Source: Chromera velia
Taxonomy: Eukaryota > Sar > Chromeraceae
Reading direction: 5' to 3'
DNA: 35,053 nt
Assembly (NCBI GenBank): GCA_018398765.1
Contig: JAHBMJ010000132.1
Span: 1-35,053 of the forward strand
Shown here: piece after piece, positions 21,301 through 31,000 of the stretch
Layout: every line of letters starts with the position of its first letter
How positions within the stretch are numbered: position 1 is the stretch's first letter
The notes under the pieces: model-generated
Databases searched by the model: none
Told to the model about the DNA's origin: nothing
What the model saw: the letters and a program-made list of their open reading frames with translations, nothing else
Program-made: the position numbers and the translations under genes

Positions 21301-24300
21301 CCATCGCCTCTGGCACAAAGTGTCTGAACACCTCACCCCATACTTTACCTGCTTGCAAGAGAGGAATAAATAACCATTGGCCAATAATGAAAACAACTCT
21401 TCAGCGTAGTCGTATGCTGACAGGGTACAGACTAGGCTGTCTCGTATTGTTTGTCCGCACATGTTTCTTACTTAACAGAGATCGAGCAGCGGTCCCTCTC
21501 TCTCGCGTTCTCCCTGTTCCTCTCTAGCTGTTGGAGACCGGTGTTTTCTTGCCGCTTTTTTTCCAGCTTATGTTTCTCTGGCTCCCTTCCATTTCGCATC
21601 TCTCTCCTTGGTTGTTCTGCGCTTCCACTTCTTCCCGTAATATAGGTCACGGACGCCCCCCCACTCTCTCCCACATTCGGCACTTTGTGGACATATACTC
21701 AAGAAAGAAGGGCAAAACAACGGCCAGAACGCACATCAGCAAAACAAGGAACCGACCGTAGACGGGAAGATCTGCAGGTGTCACTCCAAAGTTTACGCTG
21801 CAGACAGGAAGAGAATTAACAGGTAAAGACACACACAGAAAGGACTTTTCCAACACACAAAAATCGCCACTTCACCTCATCAGAGCCAGCTCAAAAGATA
21901 CACCTCCATTCACAGGTAAGCTTCCCTCCTGACATGCCAACTGCCACACACCCCTTTCCACTGTTACGGGGAGAAGATAGAAAACAGATGGGTAAACGAA
22001 GCGAGAAGGCAAGCTGTGAAAGTAGAAGTGGGAAAGAGAAACGCGTAATGAAAGAAAAGCAGCCAACATGTAAAGAAGGGTCCAGATCCTTGCATGTCCA
22101 CAGGAGCATCGAAGATTCAGTCGTCAACGAATTGACTTTCAGTCTCGGCTTGACCGCCTGCCTGTCTGAAAGGGTAAGTGAGTGACACCTCCATTCTCTT
22201 CGGGGACTCATTTAAATTCACATTCCCCATTGACCAACCATATGCAAATGAATCAAAAGAAAGAAAGACAGAAAGAAAGAAAGAAAGAAAAAAAAAAAAA
22301 AAAAGAAAGAAAGAAAGAAAGAAAGAACCCCATATTGATTGATGCATGGTCAACAACTGACTGCTCGACTGCAAGATCTCGGTCGTCTGCCCAGATGCTG
22401 GCGGGAGCATCTGCGTATGCCAACACTCGAATCATCTGTTTTTGGAAAGTTCTGCAGACAATTCAGGGAGGGCATTCAGGAAAAAGAAAAATGAAGGCTC
22501 ATTTTATTTTCTTATGATTTTGGCAGGACCATATGGAGGGCCCATCAGTGGACAGAGTGACTCTAGGTGAAACCCACCCTAGGGAAGTGCGTGTTGTGAG
22601 GAGAAAGGGCTAGCTATTCTGCTCTCTTCTATAGACAATCACCCTGCATGACTCGCATCCCTATCTCCGACTGTTGTTCTGTCGGTCCTGTTTGTGTCGT
22701 TGCTCGGAAGTGTGAATAACCTACTTCTATTTTCGCGGAGATAAAGGAAACTGCAGAAACAACTGAGAAGAACGAAAACCTGCTGACTCACTGACTCACT
22801 GACTGACTGACTGACTGACTGACGTGTAATACATATCGTTCCCCTTCACCCAAATATGTATGTGTGTTGGGGCTCTCTTGAAAAGAATATCAAAGAACTT
22901 GTCACACACCACCGAGGCAACGTCGGCTCGAACCTTTGGGGCCTTCTCAAGCCGTCTCTCCAAGGCACTCATCTTCTTCCGCCTCTCCCCAACCGTCTCC
23001 CTGGGTTCTCCCCCTTCCGTGTCTGCCCCAGTGGGTTCTTTCTGCTCCGTCGTCTGGGGAACCAACTCATCAGGCATAAGCCCTGCCGGCTTCTTCCCCG
23101 GTGCTGCCCCGAAAACTGCCGCACAGGTTGTGTCAACGAAGATGTCCCTGCTGTGATCCACTGCCGAATTGGGGTCGCCTTCTATGGAGAGGATCACATT
23201 CCTCTCCACACTCGCCCACACCTCACGGAGTGTCTGTGCTTCCTCAGGGGTCCATTGACTTTCTTTCTCCTGCTCTACCAACTGCCACAACCAAACCCAA
23301 ATCTCCTCATGCTCCGCATTCCACTCTCTGTCGCCCACTGCTTCCGACAGAGCCTGGACAACTATTGTACGCAGACGCACGACGTTGGGCACTTTCCCAA
23401 AATTCGCAAACACCTTCGACCAGGGCACCCCTATTGAAGCCATCACCCCCCGCAGCTTGTCTAACGAGCTAACGGCCTCAACAAGAAACTCCAAAAGACT
23501 CACCTGACAATAAAGGGGGGTTGGAAGAAAGGAAATTTTGCAAAACACAAAAACATGAAAAAGGTCAGGAGCCACAGAGCCTAACACAGCAACACAAAAG
23601 CACCCATACACTGAGCGTACCTGCAAGCCAACAAGGGCAAAACCCAAAAGTGGGGAGGGAGACAAACGAAGAAGTAGGCCAACGTACACGACAAAGAAAA
23701 ACAAAGCGACTGTGGGGAAGGAAGCAAACCTCTCATAAATAAGATAAGACTCACCAGGTCCTTTGCAAGTGCCGCCTTTTGACCCACAGACTTCGCTGCA
23801 CTTTTTGACTTTTTGGTAAACCCATCCGACTCCCCTCCCCCACTCCCCCGCGGTGTTGCCGCGGTTGCAGTCACACTCTCCACCATCAGATGAGCAGAGA
23901 TTTTGGCTGCAAGTGCCTCCTTCCCCAGTTGCCCAGTCACGGTCTTCCAATCACTCTGAATAATCGACAGACTCTTCTCCATCCTCTCCAACCCCGCACG
24001 CAGATGTCCTGCCACCCGATCGTATGCCCAGGCCCACGCAGTCTCCTGCATGTCCTCCCACTGCTCCCCCAAAACAGACTCGAGGGAATCAAGCACGACC
24101 TTCCCTGCAGAAACATGAAAGGGAGCTCAGTCGAGTCGAGTCGAGTGAGTGCAAATATGAGAAAGGGGAGACGTACAGCGACGCATGCATGAAGGAGTGT
24201 CCACAAGAAGACGCATGCAGACACAAATCTTCCCACTACCCTCTCAAAGGACATGCATGCACAGAGAAAGCACATAAATTAAGGTGATGTGACACATAAA

Positions 24301-25922
24301 TACTGTTTCCACAGACAGACAGACAGACAGGCAGGCAGGCAGACAGACAGACAGGCAGGCAGGCAGACAGACAGACAGACAGGCAGGCAGGCAGGCAGGC
24401 AAGCAGACAGACAGACAGACAGACAGACAGGCAGGCAGGCAGGCAGGTAGACAGACAGACAGACAGGCAGACAGACAGACAGACAGACAGGCAGGCAGGC
24501 AGACAGACAGACAGACAGACAGGCAGACTGACTGACTGACTGACTGACTGACTGACTGAGTGACTGACTGACTGACTGGCTAACTGACTGACTGACTGAC
24601 TGACTGACTGACTGACTGACTGACTAACTGACTGACTGACTGACTGACTGAATGTCATGAGAAGAGCCGCACTGGCCCCATAGTGTACGTGTCTGAGGGA
24701 CATCCAGGTGATGTTCCTCTCCATGTACTCGTCGTCGCTTGCAAAGGCTGTAGGCAGGCAAGCAAGCAGCCGCCCAAGCAAACAAACACACACGCAGGGG
24801 GGGAGCAACGAGGAAGTCAGCATACATCACGAAGAGATCCCGTACGAGAACACAAAGAAGGAAGAAGGAAGGGCGCGGTGACCTTTTGTCCATTCAGCCT
24901 GAGCGTTGATACTAAGACGGAAGGCAAACAAGAGAAGAGTGGATCGATTCATCTGGAATAAAACTGGAAGCGAAATTTGAAACCAAATTGTGCTGTGCGC
25001 CCCGAAACGACAGCTCTGTGCGTAGATGTGCGTGAATACATGAGTCAAAAAATAAGACACACTAATCATTGACACAGGGGTGGTTTTCTTCCCTCCAAAC
25101 ATGAGAGACTAGGCCCCTCACAACACTTCAAAAAAAACAGATATGCATATGCATGCACGCGAACGTACCAACTAGGAATGCCAAAAGTTGCGTGAAGGCA
25201 GCTGTCATAACGACCTTTCCCTGCAAACAAATTATGAATACAGAAATCAGACAGCACTGAAACATCGAGAATGACATGCAAAACTTGTGATGGATTCCTG
25301 CTGAGGGTGAACTTAAATGAGAGGCAGACAGAGACCCAGTCGAGAAGGGAAAATAAACTCTCAGTGCTTTCTGTCCGTCTGTGCGTGTATCAAGGCAGAA
25401 AGGAAAAACGATCTCGTCAAGATGAAGGAGAGAGAAACCAAACTGAGAGAAAGAGAAGGAGAGAGCGGCAAAGAGAGAGACAAGGAAACAGACAGAGAAA
25501 CAGAGAAACGTCGAGACGAACCTTTGAGACGAGGAATTCGGGGTTTGACATCAACCGCACGGCGTTCTCGTACTGCACGCATTTACGCACACGCAGAGTC
25601 GCTCATGCATTCATACATGCATGCATTGAATCGGTCATGTCTCCATTCCAACATACACAAAGACTGACAATGTGGAACAGGAGCGAGAGAGAGCACATGC
25701 AGAGAACGACAGATGCATGACAGGAAGGCAACACGAAACACGCCGCAGGAAGACAACGAAGCAATTCGAAGGACAGAGGGCGAATAGACAGACAAGAAGT
25801 GAGACAAACTGACCGACTGGCTGACTGACTGACTGACTGACTGACTGACCATCTGGGACCCTACACTCTCTTGGCCCTTTGTTGTTCTCAGAACTCGCGC
25901 AAGCGATTTCTGCACATACACA

Positions 25923-25955
<33 letters not shown>

Positions 25956-26656
25956 CCGGAGAGAGAGAGAGAGAGCGAGAGAGAGAGAGCGAGAGAGAGA
26001 GAAGACATGGAGAAAAACATGCATCCACACATGGGAACCCAAATACACACACACACACACACGTACTTGAATGCCCTTTCCTGCACACACCTTGCAACCT
26101 CACTCTCACATCCTCTTCAGTTCCGCTTGTGCAAGCAATTACGTTCTGCATTTCTCTTTCTCCTCCCCTTCTATCCTCTGTTAAAAAACAGCCGCTCTTC
26201 TTAATTCATGCATGTCTCTTCCATTCCATATGTACCTACCTGCCTACCCGGTGGAGTGCATGCAAGACGAGACCATTAACTGAGCTCAACAAAGAGGCCG
26301 GCTAAATTGAGGAAGTACTCGTCTGAATAAGCGCAACATCCCTCAGACCCACACAGCACATGCAGCTGCAGGTAGTCTTCTGTAGCTCACTGCTGACGCG
26401 GTGGGTCTTTTTTCCACTCCTTGCCTTTCCTTTCCCCGGTTGTTTTCTCCCTTCCTTGCCTCCTTCCTTCCTTCCAGTGTGTGTGTTGACTCAGCCGCTC
26501 GATAAATTTACCTACCGAGAGCAGCTCGACTCTTTTCTGTATCTCCTCTGGGTCTAGCACTCCGTCCTCTCCAGATTCTGCCTGGTCCCCTAACGCAGCT
26601 TTCTGCATTTTGGTCATCGAGGTCAGGGTCCTGTCCTCCGAGTGCTGGCTCGGCAT
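14980..26656 (-). CDS. Tandem-globin / TRP-like ion channel fusion protein (multi-exon)
   Basis: Exons (reverse strand, high to low): 26656-26512, 26322-26281, 26080-26067, 25909-25850, 25572-25522, 25220-25169, 24747-24649, 24104-23755, 23503-22824, 22451-22329, 22165-22137, 21348-21260, 20814-20639, 20469-20430, 20187-20026, 19695-19519, 19093-19028, 18657-18460, 18196-18077, 18020-17979, 17806-17633, 17320-17221, 16937-16810, 15967-15650, 15138-14980. Phases match at every junction and sum to 1,197 codons. Order: three globin domains (about 34-590), ankyrin-like region (about 590-763), six hydrophobic helices with a pore-like segment (775-1037), then an acidic and coiled-coil tail. It probably acts as a membrane channel controlled by the heme/globin part; this is inference. 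Weakest points are the first exon, the 14-, 29- and 42-base exons and the last exon. An extra Lys-rich 5' exon may exist at about 26770-26670. It is divergent from the F-box gene. Confidence 0.72.
15316..15437. repeat. (CTGT)n(CAGT)n compound tetranucleotide repeat
   Basis: TGTC/CTGT units from about 15316 to 15348 switch to CAGT units to about 15437. It lies inside the last intron of the globin-channel model. The Cys/Val/Ser-Gln frames over it are repeat translations. Confidence 0.9.
16810..19093 (-). other. Six-helix TRP/ion-transport-like membrane module of the fusion protein
   Basis: Hydrophobic segments: S1 about 775-796 (FLLWQAVFQST + LLAFLLGFCIL), S2 about 806-827 (AMIVGFQSLACLLAFVSMG), S3 about 862-879 (WHRIVSSLLIVALYLEEI), S4 about 919-939 (VIAAAGVIFLLLGTFDLFVLW), and S5 about 945-975 (CELLATASTFLSVS + TLLLIGSAFALSQL). 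A pore-helix-like stretch FPRMLGTLIGLLCKIW follows at about 986-1003, and S6 lies at about 1013-1037 (LVLMITFVFLLTNALVATF). Basic residues typical of a voltage sensor are not seen in S4, so a TRP-like rather than voltage-gated channel is favoured. Six of the eight coding exons in this span start and end in phase 0. Confidence 0.65.
19519..20814 (-). other. Ankyrin-like cytoplasmic region of the fusion protein
   Basis: Residues about 579-763 in exons 20814-20639, 20469-20430, 20187-20026 and 19695-19519. Ankyrin-like pieces are HPLTRALITRNLSDVSQAL and SPILWMVDSGYADIARVL. They are followed by the conserved-looking blocks GIYYGKDVLW, SAPELLVDLLDGHIW, GTRRVIFFVREL and ETVASHPVCKFIT. From memory this block order precedes the channel helices in proteins of dinoflagellates and chromerids. 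A search is needed to confirm it. Two exons end at GTCAGT or GTGAGT donors. Confidence 0.6.
19722..19803. repeat. 21-bp minisatellite, about four units
   Basis: Units of the form ATGAACGAAGAACAGTCACGC recur every 21 bases with small changes, ending at AACGAAGAAAG. The array sits in the intron just upstream of the exon at 19695. Because 21 is a multiple of three it keeps frames open on both strands, but there is no protein evidence. Confidence 0.85.
22256..22326. repeat. (GAAA)n tract directly behind a 5' splice site
   Basis: GAAA units surround a poly-A stretch. On the reverse strand the intron begins GTTCTTTCTTTC, so the repeat starts within a few bases of the donor of the exon 22451-22329. 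Confidence 0.85.
22783..22823. repeat. (GTCA)n microsatellite growing from a 5' splice site
   Basis: On the reverse strand the exon ends at 22824 and the intron starts GTCAGTCAGTCAGTCAG, continuing for about 40 bases. Confidence 0.85.
23470..24000 (-). other. Globin domain 2, first half (degenerate domain)
   Basis: The A/B helices are SLSIIQSDWKTVTGQLGKEA (about 199-218), followed at about 230-265 by a Gly/Ser/Lys-rich replacement of the usual C-D region. The E helix KAALAKD...VSLLEFLVEAV spans the junction 23755/23503. The domain continues in the next exon to about residue 352: VPWSKVFANFG in the F position, then VVRLRTIVVQALSEAVGD and EEIWVWLWQLVEQ as G and H. No His lies in the F-helix stretch, so heme binding in the usual way is unlikely. 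A structural role is inferred. Confidence 0.6.
24311..24650. repeat. Compound (CAGA)/(CAGG)/(CTGA) tetranucleotide satellite, about 340 bp
   Basis: On the reverse strand (GTCA)n runs from the donor at 24648 for about 120 bases. It then changes to CTGT and CTGC units to about 24311. The repeat fills most of the intron between exons 24747-24649 and 24104-23755. The Cys/Leu/Ser/Val-rich frame over it is a repeat translation. Confidence 0.92.
25811..25849. repeat. (GTCA)n microsatellite growing from a 5' splice site
   Basis: On the reverse strand the exon 25909-25850 ends in CAGATG and the intron starts GTCAGTCAGTCAGTCAG, about 35 bases long with one GCCA variant. Confidence 0.85.
25916..26001. 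repeat. (CA)n(GA)n repeat at a 3' splice site
   Basis: CA units at about 25918-25940 pass into GA units with CGGA and CGAG variants. On the reverse strand the repeat reads TCTCTC then TGTGTG and ends TATGTGCAG, serving as polypyrimidine tract and acceptor of the exon starting at 25909. Confidence 0.85.
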
Positions 26657-26774
26657 CTTGCTTGCTTTCCTTCTTGCTTGGGTCTACTTTCTTCCGACTT
26701 CTTCTTTTTCTTCGCCTTTCTCAGCTTCTTGTACTCCTCAGCCGACAACCTCTTGAGGCGGCCTCGCTGCAAGT

Positions 26775-26810
<36 letters not shown>

Positions 26811-28044
26811 GGGGAGAGAGAGAGAGAGAGGGAGAGGGAGAGAGAGAGAGAGAAATACGCAAAGATAGTCACACATACTATTACGTAAACCTCTACATGC
26901 ACCCAAGCACACTTCGACAGACACATGGCGTCTTCAGGAGGCAGACTAAGAGCTTAACCCCTCTTCTGCGCATGCATGGGTCAGCACTCCTTCTTTCTTC
27001 ACTGCCTCGCAGAACTACTACACCCAAAAGGAGCTGGTAGGATTCTCGAAATTGAGAGAAGCAAAAGCTCATTTCCTTGTCCTGGACACCTGAGGAAGCC
27101 ATGCAGCCGGTCGAGGTGAATAAAGCTCTAGACGGGATAATGAGCCTCATGTATGCCCACTTCTTCTTGCACCTGATCTCGCTCCTCTCCATGTAGACTG
27201 ACCCCGGCAGACCGCCGTCAGAGATCCGCACTCCTCTGCTTCTGTGTCAGCCAGTCAGAGCAGTAACCCCCCCTCTCCTTTGCCTTCGATTGACTGATCC
27301 ACGGAGGAAACCAAATGCGCATGCATGCTGTCAGCGCATGCATCTCGTCTTGCGTGTTTGTTTCATGCTTCTCTTCTTCGCTGTGCGACTCCGATAGTTC
27401 TGCTTATGTGTTGGTTCGAACAACGAGGTGGAATGCTTAGGCAAGGGAAAGGAGAATGAAGCACACTCGATCTTCTCTTTGAACCTGGACCGCATTTGCA
27501 TGCATGCATGCATGGTATCATTTTGCGTATCGCCTCTGATGGCAGCTCAGCATTGCAGAGGCCCAAGGAAAGGATTCGGCTTTTTTGCATAACGAAGCCA
27601 AGGCGACCAACCTCGCGCGATCGCGATCGACGATCCCGCGATCGATCGATCGAGAATTCAAACTTTTTATTGGTTCACCTGAAGCGGCCTAGCTAGCTGT
27701 TGAGGCTCTCACCGAACAACGCGCGGAGTGTATCAAGCCTGCACGAGGCTCAAAGCGCTCGGTTGGCGCGTGAAAAAAGTTGTTGCCGGCACAAAATTAA
27801 ATTACGTTTTTGGCGCGATTGACAGGCCGACACTGCAAAGAAGGAGGCAGCAAGAACAGAAAACTCAGTGGCTGAATCACACACACAATTCAGTGGCTGA
27901 ATCCCAACCACAGTCATATTGCATTCACGCAGTATTTTGTGAGTAGGTGAGCTCTGTGAACCTCGATCTTCAAGGTCGACTTTGTATTTACTGTTGCCTG
28001 TCTGTTTGGAAAAAGAGAAGTGCACGGGTAAACAGTTAGAGGGG
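26657..28044. promoter_or_regulatory. Intergenic region between the divergent globin-channel and F-box genes
   Basis: About 1.4 kb separates the two modelled start codons. It includes a possible Lys-rich 5' exon of the - strand gene (about 26770-26670, RGRLKRLSAEEYKKLRKAKK) and GCGCATGCATGC-type palindromes at about 27316-27345. TGCATGCATGCATG lies at about 27498-27512. A dense set of GATCGATC/CGCGATCG palindromes lies at about 27616-27652. No TATA box is assignable. Shared regulation of the two genes is possible but only inferred. Confidence 0.4.
26774..26856. repeat. (CA)n(GA)n repeat
   Basis: CA units at about 26774-26792 are followed by GAGAG/GGGAGAG sequence. On the reverse strand it again precedes a CTTGCAG that could be an acceptor for a Lys-rich 5' exon of the globin-channel gene. 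Confidence 0.85.
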
Positions 28045-31000
28045 ATGGATGCCGATGAAAAGGCCGCCCTGTCCCGAACCATTTTCGGGCCCCTCTCATC
28101 GTCTTCTTCTTCCTCTTCTTCTTCGTCGTCCTGTTTTGCTGGCGACAGGGGGGGGAAGGACGGGGGTCTGAGAGAAAGGAGCAAACAGGAGACGGTGGGA
28201 GAAAGGGAGGAGACGCTAGGAGGGCTGTGGGCGTCCTCCGTCCCTCCATGCTCTTCCTCCTCTACTTCCGGTGGCTTGTCGATTTCCTTTTTGCCGTCTC
28301 TCTTCTCCTCGTCTTCCTCTGCCGCTCCTCTCCATGACTCATCCGCCTTTCATGACGCGCCCCCCGATTCCAGTGCCGCCAGTCTGAGCCCCTCCAGGCA
28401 AAAGAAGGGAAAGAGCCTGTTGCAGGATCTGTTGGACGATTTCAAAGAAGATGACCCCGAGATCCTGCCGTCTCTCGAGGCTGCAGTCTCCAAGGTCAAC
28501 TCATTCCCCCTCCTTGTGGACGAAATGCTGGTGCACATAGCCAGTCTCCTCGATACCCGTTCTACCGTCTCCTTGCTGAAGACCTCAAAATTTCTCTGCA
28601 AAACCCTCACGTCCCCCCTGGCAGACTCACTATGGACAGCTCACCTATGGCGTGCCCACGCCTACCTGTTCAATCCCGCCTTGGTTGCCCTGGCCAATGT
28701 GGAGGACCGGGTGATGTTGCAGAGAGACCAGGAGACAGAGAAGAAGAGAGTGGAGCAAGAGAGGGCAGAGAGGGTGGCCCGTCTCTGTGAATACTCTCTG
28801 AGGGCCCTCCAGCATTCTGCTGTTGAAGGCGAAGATGCGCCGATGCAAGAGGGCACTCCAGACAGAGAGGAGCGGGGGGAGGGGGGAGAGACGCAGCCTG
28901 TGGACGGACAGAATGAGGAACGGGTGGCCCAACCGGACCCGCTGGTTGCCCCCCCCTGGGCTGCTGCTTCGGTCAACCCGCGTGTGCAATCCCGCACGGA
29001 AAACGAAGAAGGAGGGGGGGGGACAGCAGAAGCGGGTGGAGAGGGAGGAGATGTTGCCGATGAGACTGCCGCTCCGCCGCTTCGGCGTCTTGACATTCTC
29101 CTCCCGCCAGAAGAGCGATCAGAAAGACGAGAAGAAGTCAGGGAAAGGGAAGAGGGGGGAGGGTTCGATCAAATAGCAGATGCAGGAAGTGGGGTCCCAG
29201 GAACGCAAACACAGACACGGGGGGGGTCTGGAGAGGGGGGAAGGGCGGGAGACTCAGTCTCAGACTCAGCAGCACGTGAGGTCTTGAGCCCAGACCCCAA
29301 CACAGAGATCATCAGCCAAACACCAGAAATGCAACAAAGTTCTTCTTCCTCTTCTTCAAGCAGTCATGAGCTAGAAACCACCCTCCTCCTCGGAAGACAT
29401 GAAGACCACCCACATCGCACCACCCCCTCCTCCTCTTCTCTAGAGGACTCTACAGAGAATTTGTATGGTTGGAGAGTTCTGCACTATAGAGGTGCATCAG
29501 GAGTGCGTAGAGCGCCTGGGGGGGAGATGGTGACCGAGCTAGATCCATTGATGCTCTGCGCCTCTGCTCGTCTCTCCTGTGCGCTCCTCTCTGCGGGGAC
29601 CCGTGCTTCATCTAAGTGGTCTCACACGTGCCTGTCGCCTGGGTGGCGTTGGTTCCAGTCCAAGTTGATGAGGCGCATGACGAGCGCCCAGTTCCGGAGG
29701 TGGAGACGGACGTGTGGGGGGTCCGTTCAACAAGGGAGGGACGAGAGGGGTCTTCCCGTTTTGCCCTTCAGAGCAGACTTGATGGAAAATACAGTGGCAG
29801 AGTCGATCCATATCCCTCAGAGTCTCCGTCGGTCTGCAGACACTGTCGTTCGACGGATGGTGCAGGCGGACTGGTCCCTCTTGTATGAGTGCGTGAGGAA
29901 GGAGATCGAACTCAGGTGCAGACTCATAGCAGAGAGGTCAGACAGCGGGGGTAATCGTGTATGCTGGGGAGGAAAGACTATTCAGTTGGCAGCTCATGGA
30001 ACCATTTTTGTCCCTCTGTATTGCCCTGTTTCCCGCTCTCTCTCCCTCTCCCCCATTCCCCCTTCTCTCTCTGTGCGTGTATGGGGAGATAGAACGAGTG
30101 CTTGTGGTGTCTGCAGCTCTCGGCCGCTCTTTCCTTCGACCCTTTTGGGCGTCGTGGCCAGGGAATTTATTTTTCTGAGTATCTTCTTCTCCTGTCTGTG
30201 TACGTGTGGGTCGGGTCGTCTATCCGTGCGGTCTGTCGACGTCCATCCTTTTCTGTTTTCTCTTTTGTTCTTCCTTCCATTCGTGCATGCAGACTTGTGG
30301 ACGTGCACTCTGATTTCAACGAGATGGTCAGGGGAACGGGTGCACGTTCTCTGAGAGTGAGGTCGCGGTTCGACCTAGAGGAGAGGCTGCTCAGTCTCCC
30401 GCTGTTCATGGCCGGACAGCGTGCGAGCGAAAAGAAAAGAAAAAGAAAGGACGACTTGGCAGCTGCATCCTCCTCCAGCTCTCTGTATGCCGAGTTCGAG
30501 GAAGAGAAAGAACAGAAAGAAAAAGAAAAGGACGAGGAAATGGAAGGAGAGGGGGAGGGGGGGGAATTGAAAGTCCCATGGCGTGTGTGGAAGGGAGGCG
30601 CTTCTTCGCCTTCTTCGTCTTCTCATCCTGCTCATTCGCCGTCTGCTGCGGCTGTTGGTGAGAAAGATCGAGGGTCTCTGACAGAGAGCCCCCACGCAAG
30701 TGAGAGAGAGAAGAGGAGAAAGAACGAGAAGGAAAAGGACCATTTGAAAAGCAGAGAAAGAGAAAGAAGGGACTCGGCAGGATCAGCAGGTCTCCTCCTC
30801 AGCAGTCTGCAGAGGAAATGTGAGGATCCCCTCGTTCTTGCCTCAGGTCTTGCGGTGGGGTCCTCGTCTCTTCACGGCTCCTCTCCGCTGCACCTCTCGA
30901 TGAGTGCCGCAGAGAGTGAAGCCGTCGCGGCGTGGGCACTTGCAGAGACACAAGCGAGTGCCAAAGCGCAGGCCTCACAAGAGGGTGTGGGGTTTGCGTC

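Larger units (their letters stand above)
21260..23270 (-). other. Globin domain 3 of the fusion protein, with inserted low-complexity loop
   Basis: The A helix WTPEEAQTLREVWASVERN (about 355-373) is followed by an insertion of about 85 charged, Pro/Gly-rich residues. Then come B helix VRADVASVVCDKFFDILFKRAP (about 462-483), E helix FQKQMIRVLAYADAP, and F region SVVDHASINMG with His533 as candidate proximal ligand. G/H follow as VWGEVFRHFVPEAMG and AAATVEKYMVL. Exons are 23503-22824 (part), 22451-22329, 22165-22137 (29 bases, tentative) and 21348-21260. The 29-base exon restores phase and supplies the F-G loop. Confidence 0.6.
24104..26656 (-). other. Globin domain 1 of the fusion protein (heme-competent by sequence)
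   Basis: Residues about 34-193, spread over the first eight exons. The A/B region is LDPEEIQKRVELLS followed by EYFLNLAGLFVEL. The E helix is KVVMTAAFTQLLAFL, and the F helix WMSLRHVHYG contains His141 (with His143) where globins hold the proximal heme ligand. The G helix is VVLDSLESVLGEQW and the H helix QETAWAWAYDRVAG. The spacing from His141 to the LGEQW turn fits a globin F-G unit. The domain ends within the 24104-23755 exon at about residue 193. This is the best-preserved of the three domains. Confidence 0.72.

Noticed and set aside
24236-24893. Ser/Val/Gln- and Cys/Leu-rich frames
   Set aside because: They are translations of the compound tetranucleotide satellite. Only 24747-24649 within them is coding by splice and domain evidence.
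26670-26772. Lys-rich 5' exon for the globin-channel gene (RGRLKRLSAEEYKKLRKAKK)
   Set aside because: It has a plausible CTTGCAG acceptor and codes well, but its frame does not run into the MPSQHSED frame without an extra, very short intron. Left out of the model until transcript data exist.
29937-30292. Open frame continuing past the first exon of the F-box gene
   Set aside because: After GTCAGA at 29937 the translation becomes Ser/Leu/Phe-rich and intron-like. A TGCATGCAG acceptor at 30291-30292 rejoins a coding frame in the correct phase.
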